From assembly GCA_963971405.1 (NCBI GenBank), contig OZ020491.1, positions 9,914,855 to 9,978,854 of the forward strand: a DNA stretch of 64,000 nucleotides, given 5' to 3'. Positions 42,461-53,195 of this stretch are shown piece after piece. Position 1 is the stretch's first letter; every line of letters begins with the position of its first letter. A program made the translations under genes and the position numbers. Under the pieces are notes generated by a model. The model worked only from the letters and a program-made list of their open reading frames with translations. It made no database searches and had not been told where the DNA came from. Source of the stretch: Psococerastis gibbosa. Taxonomy: Eukaryota > Arthropoda > Insecta > Psocodea > Psocidae.

Positions 42461-43344
42461 TCAAATGTACAGTTTCTAGTAGGGATAATGGACGTAATTC
42501 CAGGTTCGAGTGAGGGACAGTTTACATGTAGAAGGACACATGGCAATCAGTCACAGAGGTTGGTACCTAGCAATTATAAAACTAGCGCCTATCTCCATAA
42601 ACAACTATTCCCCGTCAGCCATCAGAACGTATAGATTTACGGCTTTCATTTACATTTGAAAAATATTGGGACACCCATCCGGTTTTGCGGCCAGCCCGAC
42701 GTTTGATTGCTGTACTGCCATTGTGCGACTATCTCGTACTTATCTTAACCTCAAGGGGTTCCAGTGAAAAAAATTCTGATTTACGGCCAGGGTTTAATTT
42801 TGATATGTAAAGCTTTAAGTTTGATATATTGTGACTTTTAACGTTAACTAGGTGGGCATGCTAAGAAAATTTGGGGGTTGTATACGAGTTGTTTGATGGG
42901 GTGAAAATCTACCCCTTTCTTTTTTAATCTGCAGTCACACAAAATGTTACCGTTATGAAAATCCTTTCCCAAATACGTAGGCATAATTAGAGACAATCAG
43001 CTATTTATTAGACACAAGGATCAGTTAATTTTTCTGGACGATATAAAATATAAATAAAAATAAATAACCGTGTATTTTTCCTAAAACAATTTTTATCCAA
43101 ATACAAGGACAGTTGAAGTGCCCCCTCATGCCAGCGGCGTGCGAGGGTAGCATATTTACCTACTAAAAGCCTTGTCTCTAAATTATCTCAGCGTACGAGC
43201 TACAAATTAAATTCCCCGAAAAAGAAAGTAAATCGTATTGTAATGTAATTTATGAAGTAACAAGGTGGGTAAGAAAGTAAGGTGCAATATATGAGTGAAA
43301 GTATCTCCCATTATTAATTTTTTTTCTTTAAAATATTTCCCTGT
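42461..43344. other. No recognised feature
   Basis: Nothing supported. AT-rich, single-copy-looking. Confidence 0.35.
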
Positions 43345-43400
43345 ATATCTGCTCTCCGCCAATCTTTGATACCAGAGGGATTTTAAGAAGAAGAATGACA
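43345..43400 (+). mobile_element. SWLKN LINE terminus scrap
   Basis: CTCTCCGCCAATCTTTGATA, CCAGAGGGATTTTAAGAAGAAGAA corresponds to the last ~50 bp of the SWLKN LINE tail (compare 19105-19147). It keeps the short AAG tail. Confidence 0.5.
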
Positions 43401-43444
43401 AATTGATATTGATTCTGCGCCTTAAGCTAATCAATTAACCCAAA

Positions 43445-43768
43445 CAAGTATTTATGGGAGGGGGGGGATCCAGTGGTCCGGACCTCTCCCCCCCCCCCCC
43501 CCCAGTCGTGAAAAATTCCATCATAAACTAAGTATTTTCATATACAATTCATTCCATGCCAGCCCCTTAAAAGGGTCGTTTTTAAATTAATAAAAAATAA
43601 ATTTGTTCTGTTCTTTCTATATTTCTACTTGTTGTATTTACCAAAATTCAGAATTCAGTTTTGCTTTCTTAAGTTCGGTATACACTACTATGGTAGCCTC
43701 GGGCCTTAGTTTAGCTTATTCCATACCTTCCCCCCCCCCCCCGTCGCAAATTTATAGCTAAGGCCTTG
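43445..43768. mobile_element. Probable hAT-like element (324 bp)
   Basis: Flanks AACCCAAA (43437-43444) and AACCCAAG (43769-43776), 7 of 8. Ends CAAGTATTTATGGG and, inverted, CAAGGCCTTAGCTATAAATT are only partly similar. G7 and C16 runs near the left and C13 near the right fit the local MITE style. The borders are supported mainly by the duplication. Confidence 0.6.
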
Positions 43769-43817
43769 AACCCAAGCGTCTAACAAAGGCATCGAGTGGT
43801 CTAGGACCTAGGTCATC

Positions 43818-43840
43818 CAATACAATATATATATATATAT
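43818..43840. repeat. (AT)n microsatellite
   Basis: A run of alternating A and T between the MITE and unassigned sequence. Confidence 0.8.
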
Positions 43841-44616
43841 GTATCTTCTATCTTCAAACTCTATGTCATCAAATCAATCTCCAGTTCGTATGTGTAGGTG
43901 CCGTATGCCAATGTGCAATAAATTAATTGCCGGGGGCCCCCGTGTTCAATGTGGGGCTCCGCCCGTCCATGAACTTGCCCCCACTGACCCCAAAACGGCG
44001 CCCACCTTCGCTCAAATCTGTTGCTTATATCCTCCCAAACATATCTATTCACGAATTAGCCCTGAAGCTGTAAAATGATCATATTATCAGTCAAGCGTTA
44101 ATTATTTAGGTATCGATTAGCCGGCTATTTCACTTGTCAATTTTTCTTCAATAATTGATGACATTTTGTTAAATCTATGTCATTGTCCATTTCAACTTCC
44201 GCATGTTGAAATTGATCAGTAATCATAGAGTAAAATCAAGCAACGGCGTCATCTGGAGATGATAAGTAAGAATTAGTTTCTTGGGAACAAACGAATTATT
44301 TCATAATTTATATCATACAATTTCTTATTGATTACAAAATTAAAAGAAAGACTGCGGGCAAAATTGGAAATATTGAAAGAAAAAAATAGTCAATTAGGTA
44401 TTGAAGAAAGGGGAGTGGGGTGTAACAATATAAATGCAACATTGATGATTCAAATGAAATGATTCAAATGAAATGATTCAAATGAAATGATTTTCCGTGA
44501 ATGACATTATCAAAATTGAAGAAAAATTGACAAGTGGAATAGCCGTCTTATAAAGGTTCTTGGCTTTAAAGCTGGACTATTATATAGTATGTATAATGCA
44601 TAGTATCCGGCTATAC
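43841..44616. other. Mostly unassigned; foldback scrap at 44205-44262
   Basis: 44205-44262 (TGAAATTGATCAGTAATCAT, AGAGTAAAATCAAG, CGGCGTCAT) is a decayed piece of the interior of the PIF-like foldback family. A triple repeat of ATGATTCAAATGAA lies at 44445-44492. The rest shows nothing. Confidence 0.5.
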
Positions 44617-44985
44617 CAAGTTGAATCCACCCGAACAGAGCTTGTTCAAAACTGCAGCAAACTTGGTAGTGTGTACAGCGTTGGCAGGGGAACATGGTGG
44701 ACATGACAACGCGTTGAGACTATGCCAATCAGTCTACGTGCGTGTCGAGTCCTGGTCACCTCCAACTCAATCGTGTGTCTTTACTATGTTCCCCAAGTGG
44801 TTCGGTAGCCGCTATAACCAGGAGGTCCACCCTGTCAGTCGACTCCCCTTCTCCCTAAGGTGAAGGAGTCTGCCCTTATAGGGTGCCTCAAGATAATAAA
44901 CAGACTCACTCCCCCGCCAGGCTGAGAGGGTTGCTTAAAGCAGTAATGCTGAAAGCAGGCGTCGGAAAGCAAACAAACAAACAGT
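44617..44985 (+). repeat. R3 dispersed repeat, longest copy
   Basis: CCAAGTTGAATCCACCCGAA, GGGGAACATGGTGGACATGA, CCTGGTCACCTCCAACTCAA, TATGTTCCCCAAGTGGTTCG, GTCGACTCCCCTTCTCCCTA, AAGCAGTAATGCTGAAAGCA, and an AAACAAACAAACAG tail. The 5' part reads loosely as protein (SLFKTAANLVVCTALAGEHG) in one copy only. Confidence 0.78.
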
Positions 44986-45041
44986 ACAAATAAGTGATAT
45001 ATACATAAGCGGTATTCACTGTGTTGGTAGAAAAGGGGAAA

Positions 45042-45181
45042 AAATAAATAAATAAGGACTTTTATTGTTTCTATAACTAAGCCAACCTAGCGGATTTAGG
45101 GCTATAAAGCCCTCTCTTACATTCAACTAGGAAGGCCCGGGACCGCCTGCTTTACATGCCCTCCGAAGCATGGCCAGAAAG
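45042..45181 (-). mobile_element. SINE-1, 5'-truncated
   Basis: Contains the AAAT tail, AAGGACTTTTATTGTTTCTA, CTAAGCCAACCTAGCGGATT, GGGCTATAAAGCCCTCTCTT and body up to GAAGCATGGCCAGAAA, then stops. The tRNA-like head is absent, as in a 5'-truncated retro-insertion. Confidence 0.88.
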
Positions 45182-46404
45182 GTGAAATGGGAAAATAAAG
45201 TTCCTTTGGCTTTGGCTATTAACTTATGAACATCTGCTGTAGTGCTGTAGTCCACCTGTTACCACGTGTTTCTTATTTTAATTAATTTCAGTCGCACTAC
45301 TGGTTTTTTTAAATTAAGTAAAATAAAAAGCAAGCCCAAAAGTAAATAAACAACAAATATGGCCGTTTTCTGTGGAAGTGGAAATGTTAGGGAAACAGGT
45401 TTCCTTATGGCATCATTTTTCTAATAAAAAACTGGAGTTCTATTCTTCTATCTTACCTCAGTTTCCTACTTTCCCTTAGGGTAAACCAACACAATAGTAG
45501 TGGGAAACGTAGAGAAACACGTTGCCATGGCATTATTTTTCTACGCAGAAAAACTGGAATTCTATTTTTCGATTTTCCCTCAGTTTCCCTCAGTTTCCTA
45601 CATTCCCTTAGGGAAAACCAAATAAAGTAAAGAGAGGAAAAATAGTAAACACATGGTAAATTAGGCGCTATTCAATGGCAGATAATACAATAATTAAGCA
45701 TTGATTCGGTTAAAGAACCCTCTTTGCCTGGAAAAGCATTTAAATTGAGAAAAATTCAAATTTAAAAAAATCCCATTTTCAATTCAGTTCCTTGATTCAT
45801 TTTCCAAAGTTAAGGAAACATCAAACAATGGCGACAACCGAATAATTTATTGCTGACAGTCAGACAGTGTCTAAATTGTACAACGATCAACGACTTGAGG
45901 CCTGCCAACAGAGACCCAAGAAAACCGCTAAATCAAACTCTAAGCACCACCGAATGTCATCCTATGAAATTCTTGCCCCGTAAGCTCAACACTATCATGC
46001 ACCCTTAAATAGAATATTTATGCTAATTCCCACTGTGAATTATGCAATTATGAACATAATCCAAGATTGAAACGGCTCTACAAACAAATTTTCATTATAA
46101 TATTTCAGTTTTATATGGTTATTATTTAAATTTAAGGGTAGATTTTGAACATGTAGGATTATAGAGGGATTTAAACAAGAGGGTTCTTTGAGAAAAACCT
46201 CAGGTGTCAAGGGCTCGTCAAAGAGAGACACGTGTCAAAATACTTTGACATTTGTATTCTATTATAAAATGGTGTCCTGTTGAGCTTTGTTGGGGTGTCA
46301 TCTAGCTTATGTCGTACATTATTTCGATGGTGTTATACCTGCTGTGATTGATGTATTGGACCCGTCTGAATTCAGGCTGCTAAATGATAGGTGAGAACTG
46401 TGCA
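45182..46404. other. No recognised gene; a short internal duplication
   Basis: 45360-45475 and 45485-45615 share CATTATTTTTCTA, AAAACTGGA(A/G)TTCTATTC, CCTCAGTTTCCTAC and TTCCCTTAGGG, so a ~125-bp tandem duplication is present. Nothing else supported. Confidence 0.5.
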
Positions 46405-46668
46405 CTAATGATTAGAGAGCTCGCATATCAATCGGTGGAACGGTAGCACGATACTGTTATATATTGGTACAAGCGGCCCCGCCCCTCTTGCGCCTGCCGC
46501 GGGCGGCAGCTCGCCCCTTTGGGGGATTTATATATGTCCATGGTTTAATAGTTATTCTGCTATTCGGGATGGACACAAATCCAAAAAACCAAATACAATG
46601 AAAATCGGTCCAGCCTTTCTCGAGTTATAAGTGTTCGAACAAACCCGACTTTCTTTTATATATTAAGA
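46405..46668 (+). repeat. tRNA-like head plus GC-rich and dispersed 3' end
   Basis: 46405-46465 (TGATTAGAGAGCTCGCATAT, CGGTGGAACGGTAGC) resembles the tRNA-like unit at 47328-47400. 46475-46525 is a GC-rich block (CGCCTGCCGCGGGCGGCAGC). 46585-46668 (AAAATCGGTCCAGCCTTTCT, CGAGTTATAAGTGTTCGAAC, GACTTTCTTTTATATATTAA) is of a type I recall as a common 3' end of dispersed elements in invertebrates. The class is not determined. Confidence 0.45.
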
Positions 46669-46874
46669 TGTGGCCGGGCCCTATCGTAAGTTTTCAAGGG
46701 GTAGTGGGACCCGCCATTAAGACGGTTCCTGAATCATCGCTTGAAGTCACAGTCAAGGAATACTTCTTGGAGGAGCTGAGAAAGCTAAAAGAAGCAACAG
46801 TCATGGCCCTGAATACGGAAATCATAAGCCAGCCCAGCATGACATTAGGTACGATGTAAGGTTACCACTGGTTA

Positions 46875-47269
46875 GGCGCGGTTTCCACCGACCTGCAAGT
46901 GCAAAATACACGTACGGTGACGTGGTAGCAGACATTCAAGATTTAGGCGGGGTTTCCGACGACCTCTCATTGCAGAATGCAAATGACATTGCAGGAAATT
47001 TGAATTTTTCATTTTATAGAAATCTATTAAAATGTTTGTAATTAACATATACCATGACGCCATTTTTTAATTTTTGTTTGTTTATTTGTGATTTTACTCT
47101 ATGATCATTGATTAATTTTAACTATGGCATAGAGTAAAACAAAAATTTCCGTCAATGTCATTTGCATTCTGTAATGAGAGGTCGGTGAAAACCCCGCCTT
47201 TATTAATGATATCTGCTACCACGTCACCGTATGTGTATTTTGCACTTGCAGGTCGGTGGAAACCGCGCC
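46875..47269. mobile_element. PIF/Harbinger-like foldback MITE, copy 2 (395 bp)
   Basis: Flanks TTA on both sides (46872-46874 and 47270-47272). Outer ends GGCGCGGTTTCCACCGACCT, inner repeats GGCGGGGTTTCCGACGACCT and AGGTCGGTGAAAACCCCGCC. The interior is in the opposite orientation to copies 1 and 3 (ACATATACCATGACGCCATT). GTGACGTGGTAGCAGACATT lies in the outer arm. Confidence 0.88.
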
Positions 47270-47327
47270 TTAGGGAAAAAGTAAAGTTCAAGTAGAAGTT
47301 ACAGAATAGTGTACTCTGGCGAGAGCC

Positions 47328-47400
47328 GTGTTCCAGTGGTTAGAGAGCTTGCATTTCAATCCGTAGAACGGTAGTTCGAACCCTCAAGTTATATTTACAG
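47328..47400 (+). repeat. tRNA-like sequence
   Basis: TTCCAGTGGTTAGAGAGCTT fits an A box and GGTAGTTCGAACCCTC a B box, separated as in a tRNA. The acceptor stem is not closed. Likely a SINE head, with a relative at 46405-46465. Confidence 0.5.
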
Positions 47401-47609
47401 AATAATCCAGAGAAGAATGCAAAGGCAATGAGTCAATCGTCCAGAAGCCATAAATAAAAAATAAATAAGCCCTTTATAATAATAATATATTATAATAATA
47501 TTAAATTTTTTTATAGTGTTGAGCTTACGGGGCAAGAATTTCATAGGATGACATTATTTTATTAAAAATAATAAAGCCATCAATCCTTCTCAGGACGAAG
47601 ACTGGTTAT

Positions 47610-48000
47610 GGCGGGGTTTCCACCGACCTGCTAGTGCTAAATACAAATACGGTGACGTGGTAACAGACATTCAAGACTTAGGCGGGGTTTCCACCGACCT
47701 CGCATTGCAGAATGCTAATGACATTGACGGAAATGTTTGTTTTACTCTATGCCATAGTTGAAATTGATCAATGATCATAGAGTAAAATCACAAAAAAACT
47801 AAAATTAAAAAATGGCTTCATGGAATATGTTAAGTACAAACATTTTAATAGATTTCTATTAAAAGAAAAATTCAAATTTCCGTCAATGTCATTTGCATTC
47901 TGCAATGCGAGGTCGGTGGAAACCGCGCCTAAGTCTTGAATGTCTGTTACCACGTCACCGTATTTGTATTTAGCACTAGCCGGTCGGTGGAAACCGCGCC
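47610..48000. mobile_element. PIF/Harbinger-like foldback MITE, copy 3 (391 bp)
   Basis: Right flank TAA, left flank TTAT (imperfect). It has the same length and architecture as copy 1: outer GGCGGGGTTTCCACCGACCT, inner CTTAGGCGGGGTTTCCACCG, GCATTGCAGAATGCTAATGA, interior AATTGATCAATGATCATAGA and AAAATGGCTTCATGGAATAT. It lies only 340 bp from copy 2 but in the opposite interior orientation. Confidence 0.85.
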
Positions 48001-48639
48001 TAAGGGAGTAGCACCCACTTCCGAAATGTCTCTTCTCCTTCTGTTGACTCCGCCCTAATTGTTCGATGACTGTGAGGTCCCTGCCTCGAATGACTACCAA
48101 TACAACACACAATGTAAGTGTAACCCTTTGTTAATAATCGTTTATTAATGTTACAAAATATTATAATATAGAGTAATATTAATTATGCCGACCACAACTT
48201 GCGCCTTGCTTGCGCCCAGTTTTTTAAAACGGGACTTTACTCGGAAATATCGTACGGGAAATTATTTAACAAAATAGCAATATTTAACGTGATAAGTAGC
48301 CTATCCCCCATATAATAATATATCGTAAAAGCCATAAAACACGTTAAGATGTTAGAGATATCGCGAATATGTGCCCTCACTGGTGGCCAACACTGTCACA
48401 ATCCCAAGAAATCAACGTATAAAAATGATAAACTACGCGGTTCTGAGGGATTAAACATTAAGTGAAAATGCTAAAAAAGAACCAATCACAATTCATCAAC
48501 ATAAGAAATGATTCTGTGAGCGTGGGACAAGTACTATAGCTTCAGAAGAGCGACTTGTGGTCTGAAAGACGAGAGAGCCGACAAAAAAAACTGCTAAAAA
48601 TATTTCTGCTATAAAACAACTAGCCTACAATGATTTATT
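48001..48639. other. Mostly unassigned
   Basis: 48045-48090 (ACTCCGCCCTAATTGTTCGA, TGACTGTGAGGTCCCTGCC) is matched inversely at about 51172-51220, so it is a short dispersed repeat. Otherwise nothing. Confidence 0.4.
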
Positions 48640-48850
48640 TGTTTTCAATCACATATACATAGGTATTGTAGTTTTTATTAATGTGAACAAAACCCACAAG
48701 GTCGCTTTACCCTTGTTAGTATGGTTTTGGGTTTAAAAAAAAAAGTTAAAAAAAATACGACATTTTTATGAATGCGGAACCTTTCTATCAATGCTTTCTT
48801 ACTTTAGGTATGTTGTAAACAGAGTAAAAAAACTGAACAACTTCCTTTCC
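48640..48850 (+). repeat. R4 middle fragment (diverged)
   Basis: TTTTTATTAATGTGAACAAA, AAGGTCGCTTTACCCTTGTT, AACCTTTCTATCAATGC parallel 25195-25330 of the R4 copy. Strongly decayed. Confidence 0.5.
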
Positions 48851-48922
48851 CCCAGAAGGTTTGATTTTGTTTAAAAAAAATATTTTTTGAAGAAATTATG
48901 GGTAATGCCCTAATAGCTTTCA

Positions 48923-49138
48923 GGACATGTAGAGTAGTGGTACGGACTCTGACTTCACCCGAAAGGTTGTTGGTTCGAGTCCTACACTTCCTACATTTTC
49001 TGGCCATGCTTCGGAGGGCATGTAAAGCAGGCGGTCCCGGGCCTTCCTAGTTGAGTGTAAGAGAGGGCTTTACAGCCCTAACTCCACTAGGTTGGCTTAG
49101 TAATAGAACAAAAAGTCTTTATTTATTTATTTATTTAT
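48923..49138 (+). mobile_element. SINE-1 copy
   Basis: CAGGACATGTAGAGTAGTGG, TCTGACTTCACCCGAAAGGT (one T lost), GGTTCGAGTCC intact, full body, GGCTTTACAGCCCTAACTCC, and a clean (TTTA)n tail after AACAAAAAGTC. Confidence 0.93.
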
Positions 49139-50437
49139 TAGCTTTTATACCCCGCCATTATTACAGTGTTATATTATATTGATCTGTTCGTTCCTGACTA
49201 TACAATAGTCCCACTGATCAATTCAGTGCTTTGGGATGGGAGAAGTCAAGACAACTGGAATATGACCCTACGACAATTAATTAATTATAGTAAAGCACAC
49301 GCGGGTTCACTCGTAACTACCATATATCTCAATTATTTTATTTTTATTTTATTTTATTATTTTACCTTGTATATAAGGAAAATAATGATTCTAGACCCAT
49401 CCAATTATTTTACATTAGTCCCCAATCGGGCCATAATCCCTTGGCTGCTTTTAATTGTTCAATAATTTTAAGTTGAAAATTGTGATGTGAAAATGTAGGT
49501 AAATGCCTTCGTTGAATGAACGAATAGTTTATTTCCATCTTTACAAAAGCAATATACAATGTAAAAAACAGTTCTGCCACATGGGCTAGGCCCGTTTTAT
49601 AGGGGGAAAATTATTAATTTAGACTAGATTAACTGATTTAAATTTATTGGAAGAAAATATGTATGAATGTATGTTTTGTATGGAGTAGCTATAGTGTACT
49701 TAAGTATGATATTTGTTATTTCACATTTGTTTACGACACTTGTGTTTCTATTAAGGCACTATAGCCTATACCCGGGTATTGTCATCCGCCATTTTGTATC
49801 CTATATTTCCTATATGGTAAGTATTGTAAGTAAAGTAAAAGATTGAAAAAAACGAAAACACGTTTTAGTATTTTTTTATTAAACACCTCCCTAATTGGTA
49901 GAACTTTTCTTAAATAATAATAAATAAACAACGATAAATTTCTAATAATAAATAGGCAAACACCCAATGCTTGCCTTATACACCAGACTTATAATGGATA
50001 AAAAATGGCGGATGACAATACCTGTCTAATATAGAGCCCTACTTTCTATAAGCCATTTGTGGATTATTTTTTTGAATAATTTATAGTTTGGTGAGCTTTT
50101 TATACCCATAGGAAGTTCATTAAAGTACTTTTTTTTTCAAAAATCTGGATCTAGCTATTCCAGCTAATCTTTTGATGGCAAATTTATTTATTTATATTTA
50201 TTTTATCATCGTCCTTAAATCTCAAAAAAGAGTTGCCAAATGATAATGTCTGATCTCTTTTATAGTAGGAGCCCGAGAGAGGAGAGTTGCCACGAAACTG
50301 AGGAGTGAAGCTATTCGGCGGAAGACAGATAATTGACGTTATTTACGACACTGGTTCTAATGAAGAATTACGCACGTCTTCTCTCTCTACCTGCAGTCCC
50401 CTTATGTAGGCCTCAGCTGAGACTTCCGTCTCTATTA
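49139..50437. other. No recognised feature
   Basis: AT-rich. The phrases TTGTCATCCGCCATTTTGTA (49779) and AAAATGGCGGATGACAATAC (50004) are inverted with respect to each other about 225 bp apart and could be the ends of a decayed element. A 99-codon frame at 49166-49465 looks like chance. Confidence 0.4.
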
Positions 50438-50572
50438 GGCGCATATTCCACATACGGCAATAGTCAATAGTAAATGTGGTTCTGACGTGGTAGCAGGCAT
50501 TTTTAGTATGTGTTTAATGTCTGCTACCACGTCAAAACCTCATTTACTATTGACGTATGTGGAATAAGCGCC
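50438..50572. mobile_element. PIF/Harbinger-like short MITE (135 bp), TTA TSD
   Basis: Flanks TTA (50435-50437 and 50573-50575). Arms GGCGCATATTCCACATACG... and inverse GGCGCTTATTCCACATACGT pair almost end to end, leaving a tiny loop. Each arm contains GACGTGGTAGCAG(G/A)CATT, the same internal motif as the 391-bp foldback family, implying shared ancestry or a shared transposase-binding site. Confidence 0.85.
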
Positions 50573-50689
50573 TTACGAATACTTGTCGAATGTCGCCTCT
50601 GACCATCTCCCGTTTCGTATATGAACCGAAACAATTGAACTTAATAGGAGAGGTGTTCAGCATATTTCCCTCGAAGCCATGTATAGTGA

Positions 50690-51070
50690 GTAGCTTCTTC
50701 TTCATCTCCTTCTGGCTCTACAGCCCTTGATGAGCTTTGGCCTGCTCGACAACATTCCTACAGTCTTCTCGGTTTTGTACAACGCTTCACCATCTACGGA
50801 CTCGGGAAGGTCAGTTTCCAACTCATCCTTCCAGCGTTTTCGAGGACGTCCGGCCATCTTCATGTAACGCTTGCTGTACACATCTTTATCGGGATGCGGT
50901 CGTCTGACATTCTTACGACGTGTCCCAGCCATGTTATTGTGATTTTATGAACCGGACTATATCTTCTCCGTTGAGTATTGCGTCTATTTAGGGGTTGTTT
51001 CTTATACGCCATTCTCTGCCTTCACATAGGGGCCCATAGATCCTCCTCAGTAATGTGAGTGGCCGTTAAT
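50690..51070 (-). mobile_element. LINE 3'-end fragment with AAG tail
   Basis: The minus strand, with stops and shifts, reads LLRRIYGPLCEGREWRIRNN, IDAILNGEDIVRFIKSQ, HGW, then DVYSKRYMKMAGRPRKRWKD, ELETDLPES and CRARRR with stop. The order RIYGP...W.IR.N...VRFIKS...GRPRKRWKD is the standard C-terminal region of RTE/Jockey-like LINE ORF2. The tail GATGAAGAAGAAG follows the stop. Several stops; no target duplication identified. Confidence 0.85.
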
Positions 51071-51395
51071 TTCATTAGGGGGTCTTCGTGGCAAAGTTGA
51101 CTTTTTAACGATTATTTGGTTTAACACAGGGTTAGTTGGACTTACATTGCCTGCTTGTTAATATTCATTAGAGGCAGGTGCCTGACAGTCATCGAACAAT
51201 TAGGGTGGAGCCCATTGGCATGGGAAGGGGGAATGGATTCTACTCCCATCATCAGGCTTAGCCCTGACTCCGAAGTACTGATGGTTTCTTGATGATTGAC
51301 TCATTGCTCATGTATTCTACTTTGAATTATTAAGTAAATGCGATACCCGATGATTCGTACTACCGTACTTCCGATTGACGTGAAGAAGTGACTGA

Positions 51396-51612
51396 AGACA
51401 TGTAGCGTAGTGGTACGAACTCTGACTTTCACCCGAAAGGTTGTTGGTTCGAGTCCCACACTGGCTACATTTTCTGGCCATGCTTCAGAGGGCATGTAAA
51501 GCAGGCTGTCCCGGGCCTTCCTAGTTGAGTGTAAGAGAGGGCTTTATAGCCCTAACTCCACTAGGTTGGCTTAGTAATAGAAACAATAAAAGTCCTTATT
51601 TATTTATTTATG
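51396..51612 (+). mobile_element. SINE-1, best-preserved copy
   Basis: GACATGTAGCGTAGTGGTAC, GACTCTGACTTTCACCCGAA, GGTTGTTGGTTCGAGTCCCA, ACACTGGCTACATTTTCTGG, TTCCTAGTTGAGTGTAAGAG, GGGCTTTATAGCCCTAACTC, CACTAGGTTGGCTTAGTAAT, AGAAACAATAAAAGTCCTTA and (TTTA)n. Both polymerase III boxes are intact. Useful as family reference. Confidence 0.95.
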
Positions 51613-52087
51613 ACCCTCTATCATGGTCAGGTCTATTAAGGATGTTGCGGTCAAAAAAATGCCATAGCTGATTTTTTTCTTCTAATATAAGCAATAGGAA
51701 TAAAGGGTTCGGTAGACTCAGGCCCGATGGAAAACAGAAATAATTAGATTACTCGTGACTTCGTGACAAAAAATAACAAAAGCTTAGCGCTCAGGGTTTT
51801 ATACTAACAAAAGTGGCTTTCTTAGACAAAGTTAATTTCTTAACGATTATTTGGGTTTTACTAATTCGGGTTGTTATAACAAGTTTTTCTAAATTCTAAG
51901 TTTTTGTTATTTTTTGTTTACCGAAGGAAAATTTGGAATGAAACCGAAATTAGTCTGTCTAAAGGCCGAGATGCTTACAAATGTACTAAGTCAGTAAGTA
52001 AACGTCTATTGAAATATGAAACTGTTAGGTACCGAAGATGAAAAGTTTAGGTAGTAACCGTCACCTTATTATTTGAAGAGCTTTTTA
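51613..52087. other. No recognised feature
   Basis: AT-rich spacer with no supported feature. Confidence 0.4.
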
Positions 52088-52215
52088 TGTACGTAGGTCT
52101 ACTTATGCCCATAATGACCCATTATTCCTTGCCAACGACCCCTTGTATTTTTGGTCACTGACAAACCAGTGTACGACCACGAGTACAGTGTCAACCTACA
52201 CAAGCGATAATGAAC
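52088..52215 (-). repeat. R5 dispersed repeat, partial
   Basis: GGTCTACTTATGCCCATAAT, CCTTGCCAACGACCCCTTGT, TACAGTGTCAACCTACACAA, GCGATAATGAACAA. More diverged than other copies, with a shortened middle. Confidence 0.65.
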
Positions 52216-53017
52216 AAGACGAGCCATGCTTACTATTGGCCCATTGCATTGTTTGTAAGTTTGTAACAGAAATGCTGAACCAGGTACAAGTAGCCCCATG
52301 CCAAACTTTTACTCCACCAAGAAGCTATTCCACTAAAAAAAAGCAAAGCAACTATTTGATTGTTCATCCAAGATAAGTTACAATTTATTCAAAAGTAAAA
52401 TTAAATTATACAAATAATGACCACGATGCACATCGCGTACTGAAATAAGAGAGAAGAAAGTCATTCAGATAAATTTCAAAACTTCTCCAATCTCAAAGAC
52501 AGAAACTCTATCCAAGAAAAGCAATGAAAATGTAGAATGATAGGACAGAAATTTACAAAAATAAATAAATATGATAAAATAAAAATATGATCCTGACTTT
52601 CTGCAATGAATAAGGTCTAATAAGAAAATTCATCTGATGCAATTCTAAGAAGACTTTCTGCAACTGTAAGCTAAACATGGTGCTCTTAGTTTTGTTGAGA
52701 GTCACCTTTGTGTTGACTATCTTACGGAAATCAGAGAGTGTGGGGTAACTTCTCACCTAATTCAGAGAGCTAAGTACCTTGATCGGCTGTATGAACTTCA
52801 ATCACGTCATAAACTTGACATTGTCGTAAGTATTTTCTTATATCCTTACTGTATGACTATTTATTTATTTTTATTTTGTTTCTAATGGAAAAATTACCAT
52901 TTACCACTCCTTATCATTTTATTTGCGTTAGGCGCCATTCACAGCCTATTTATTGAAAATCCAAGTGTTCATATACTGTATAAATTAATAAATAGTGACT
53001 GTTTTCTTTTAAAAATC
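52216..53017. other. No recognised feature
   Basis: AT-rich. The open frame at 52553-52756 (minus) has no family match. Confidence 0.35.
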
Positions 53018-53195
53018 CAACCTAGCGGAGTTAGGGCTATAAAGCCCTCTCTTCCACTCAACTAGGAAGACCCGGGACCGCCTGCTTTGCATGTTCTCTG
53101 AAGCATGTTTAGAATTTATGTAGCAATGTGTGACTCGAACCAACAACCTTTCGGGTGAAAGTCGGAGTCTGTACCACTACTCTGCATGTCCTGAT
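53018..53195 (-). mobile_element. SINE-1 without AT tail
   Basis: Plus text CCAACCTAGCGGAGTTAGGG, CTATAAAGCCCTCTCTTCCA, CAACAACCTTTCGGGTGAAA, CACTACTCTGCATGTCCTGA. The B box inverse ACTCGAACC is present. The 3' tail is missing or replaced. Confidence 0.85.

Noticed and set aside
41901..42546. Long minus-strand open frames (187 and 210 codons) rich in Ser or Phe/Ile
   Set aside because: They are translations of the GAA/GAT microsatellite in different frames, so the length is a by-product of the repeat.
42356..42634. Plus-strand frame beginning with poly-Met and Lys
   Set aside because: It is also microsatellite-driven (GAT read as ATG). The downstream part has no family signature.
51301..51495. 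Open frame with a repeated SEAWPENVASVGLEPTTFRVK-like peptide, also seen at 2131, 9984, 37293 and 48804
   Set aside because: The peptide is the reverse translation of SINE-1, so recurrence reflects the SINE, not a gene family.
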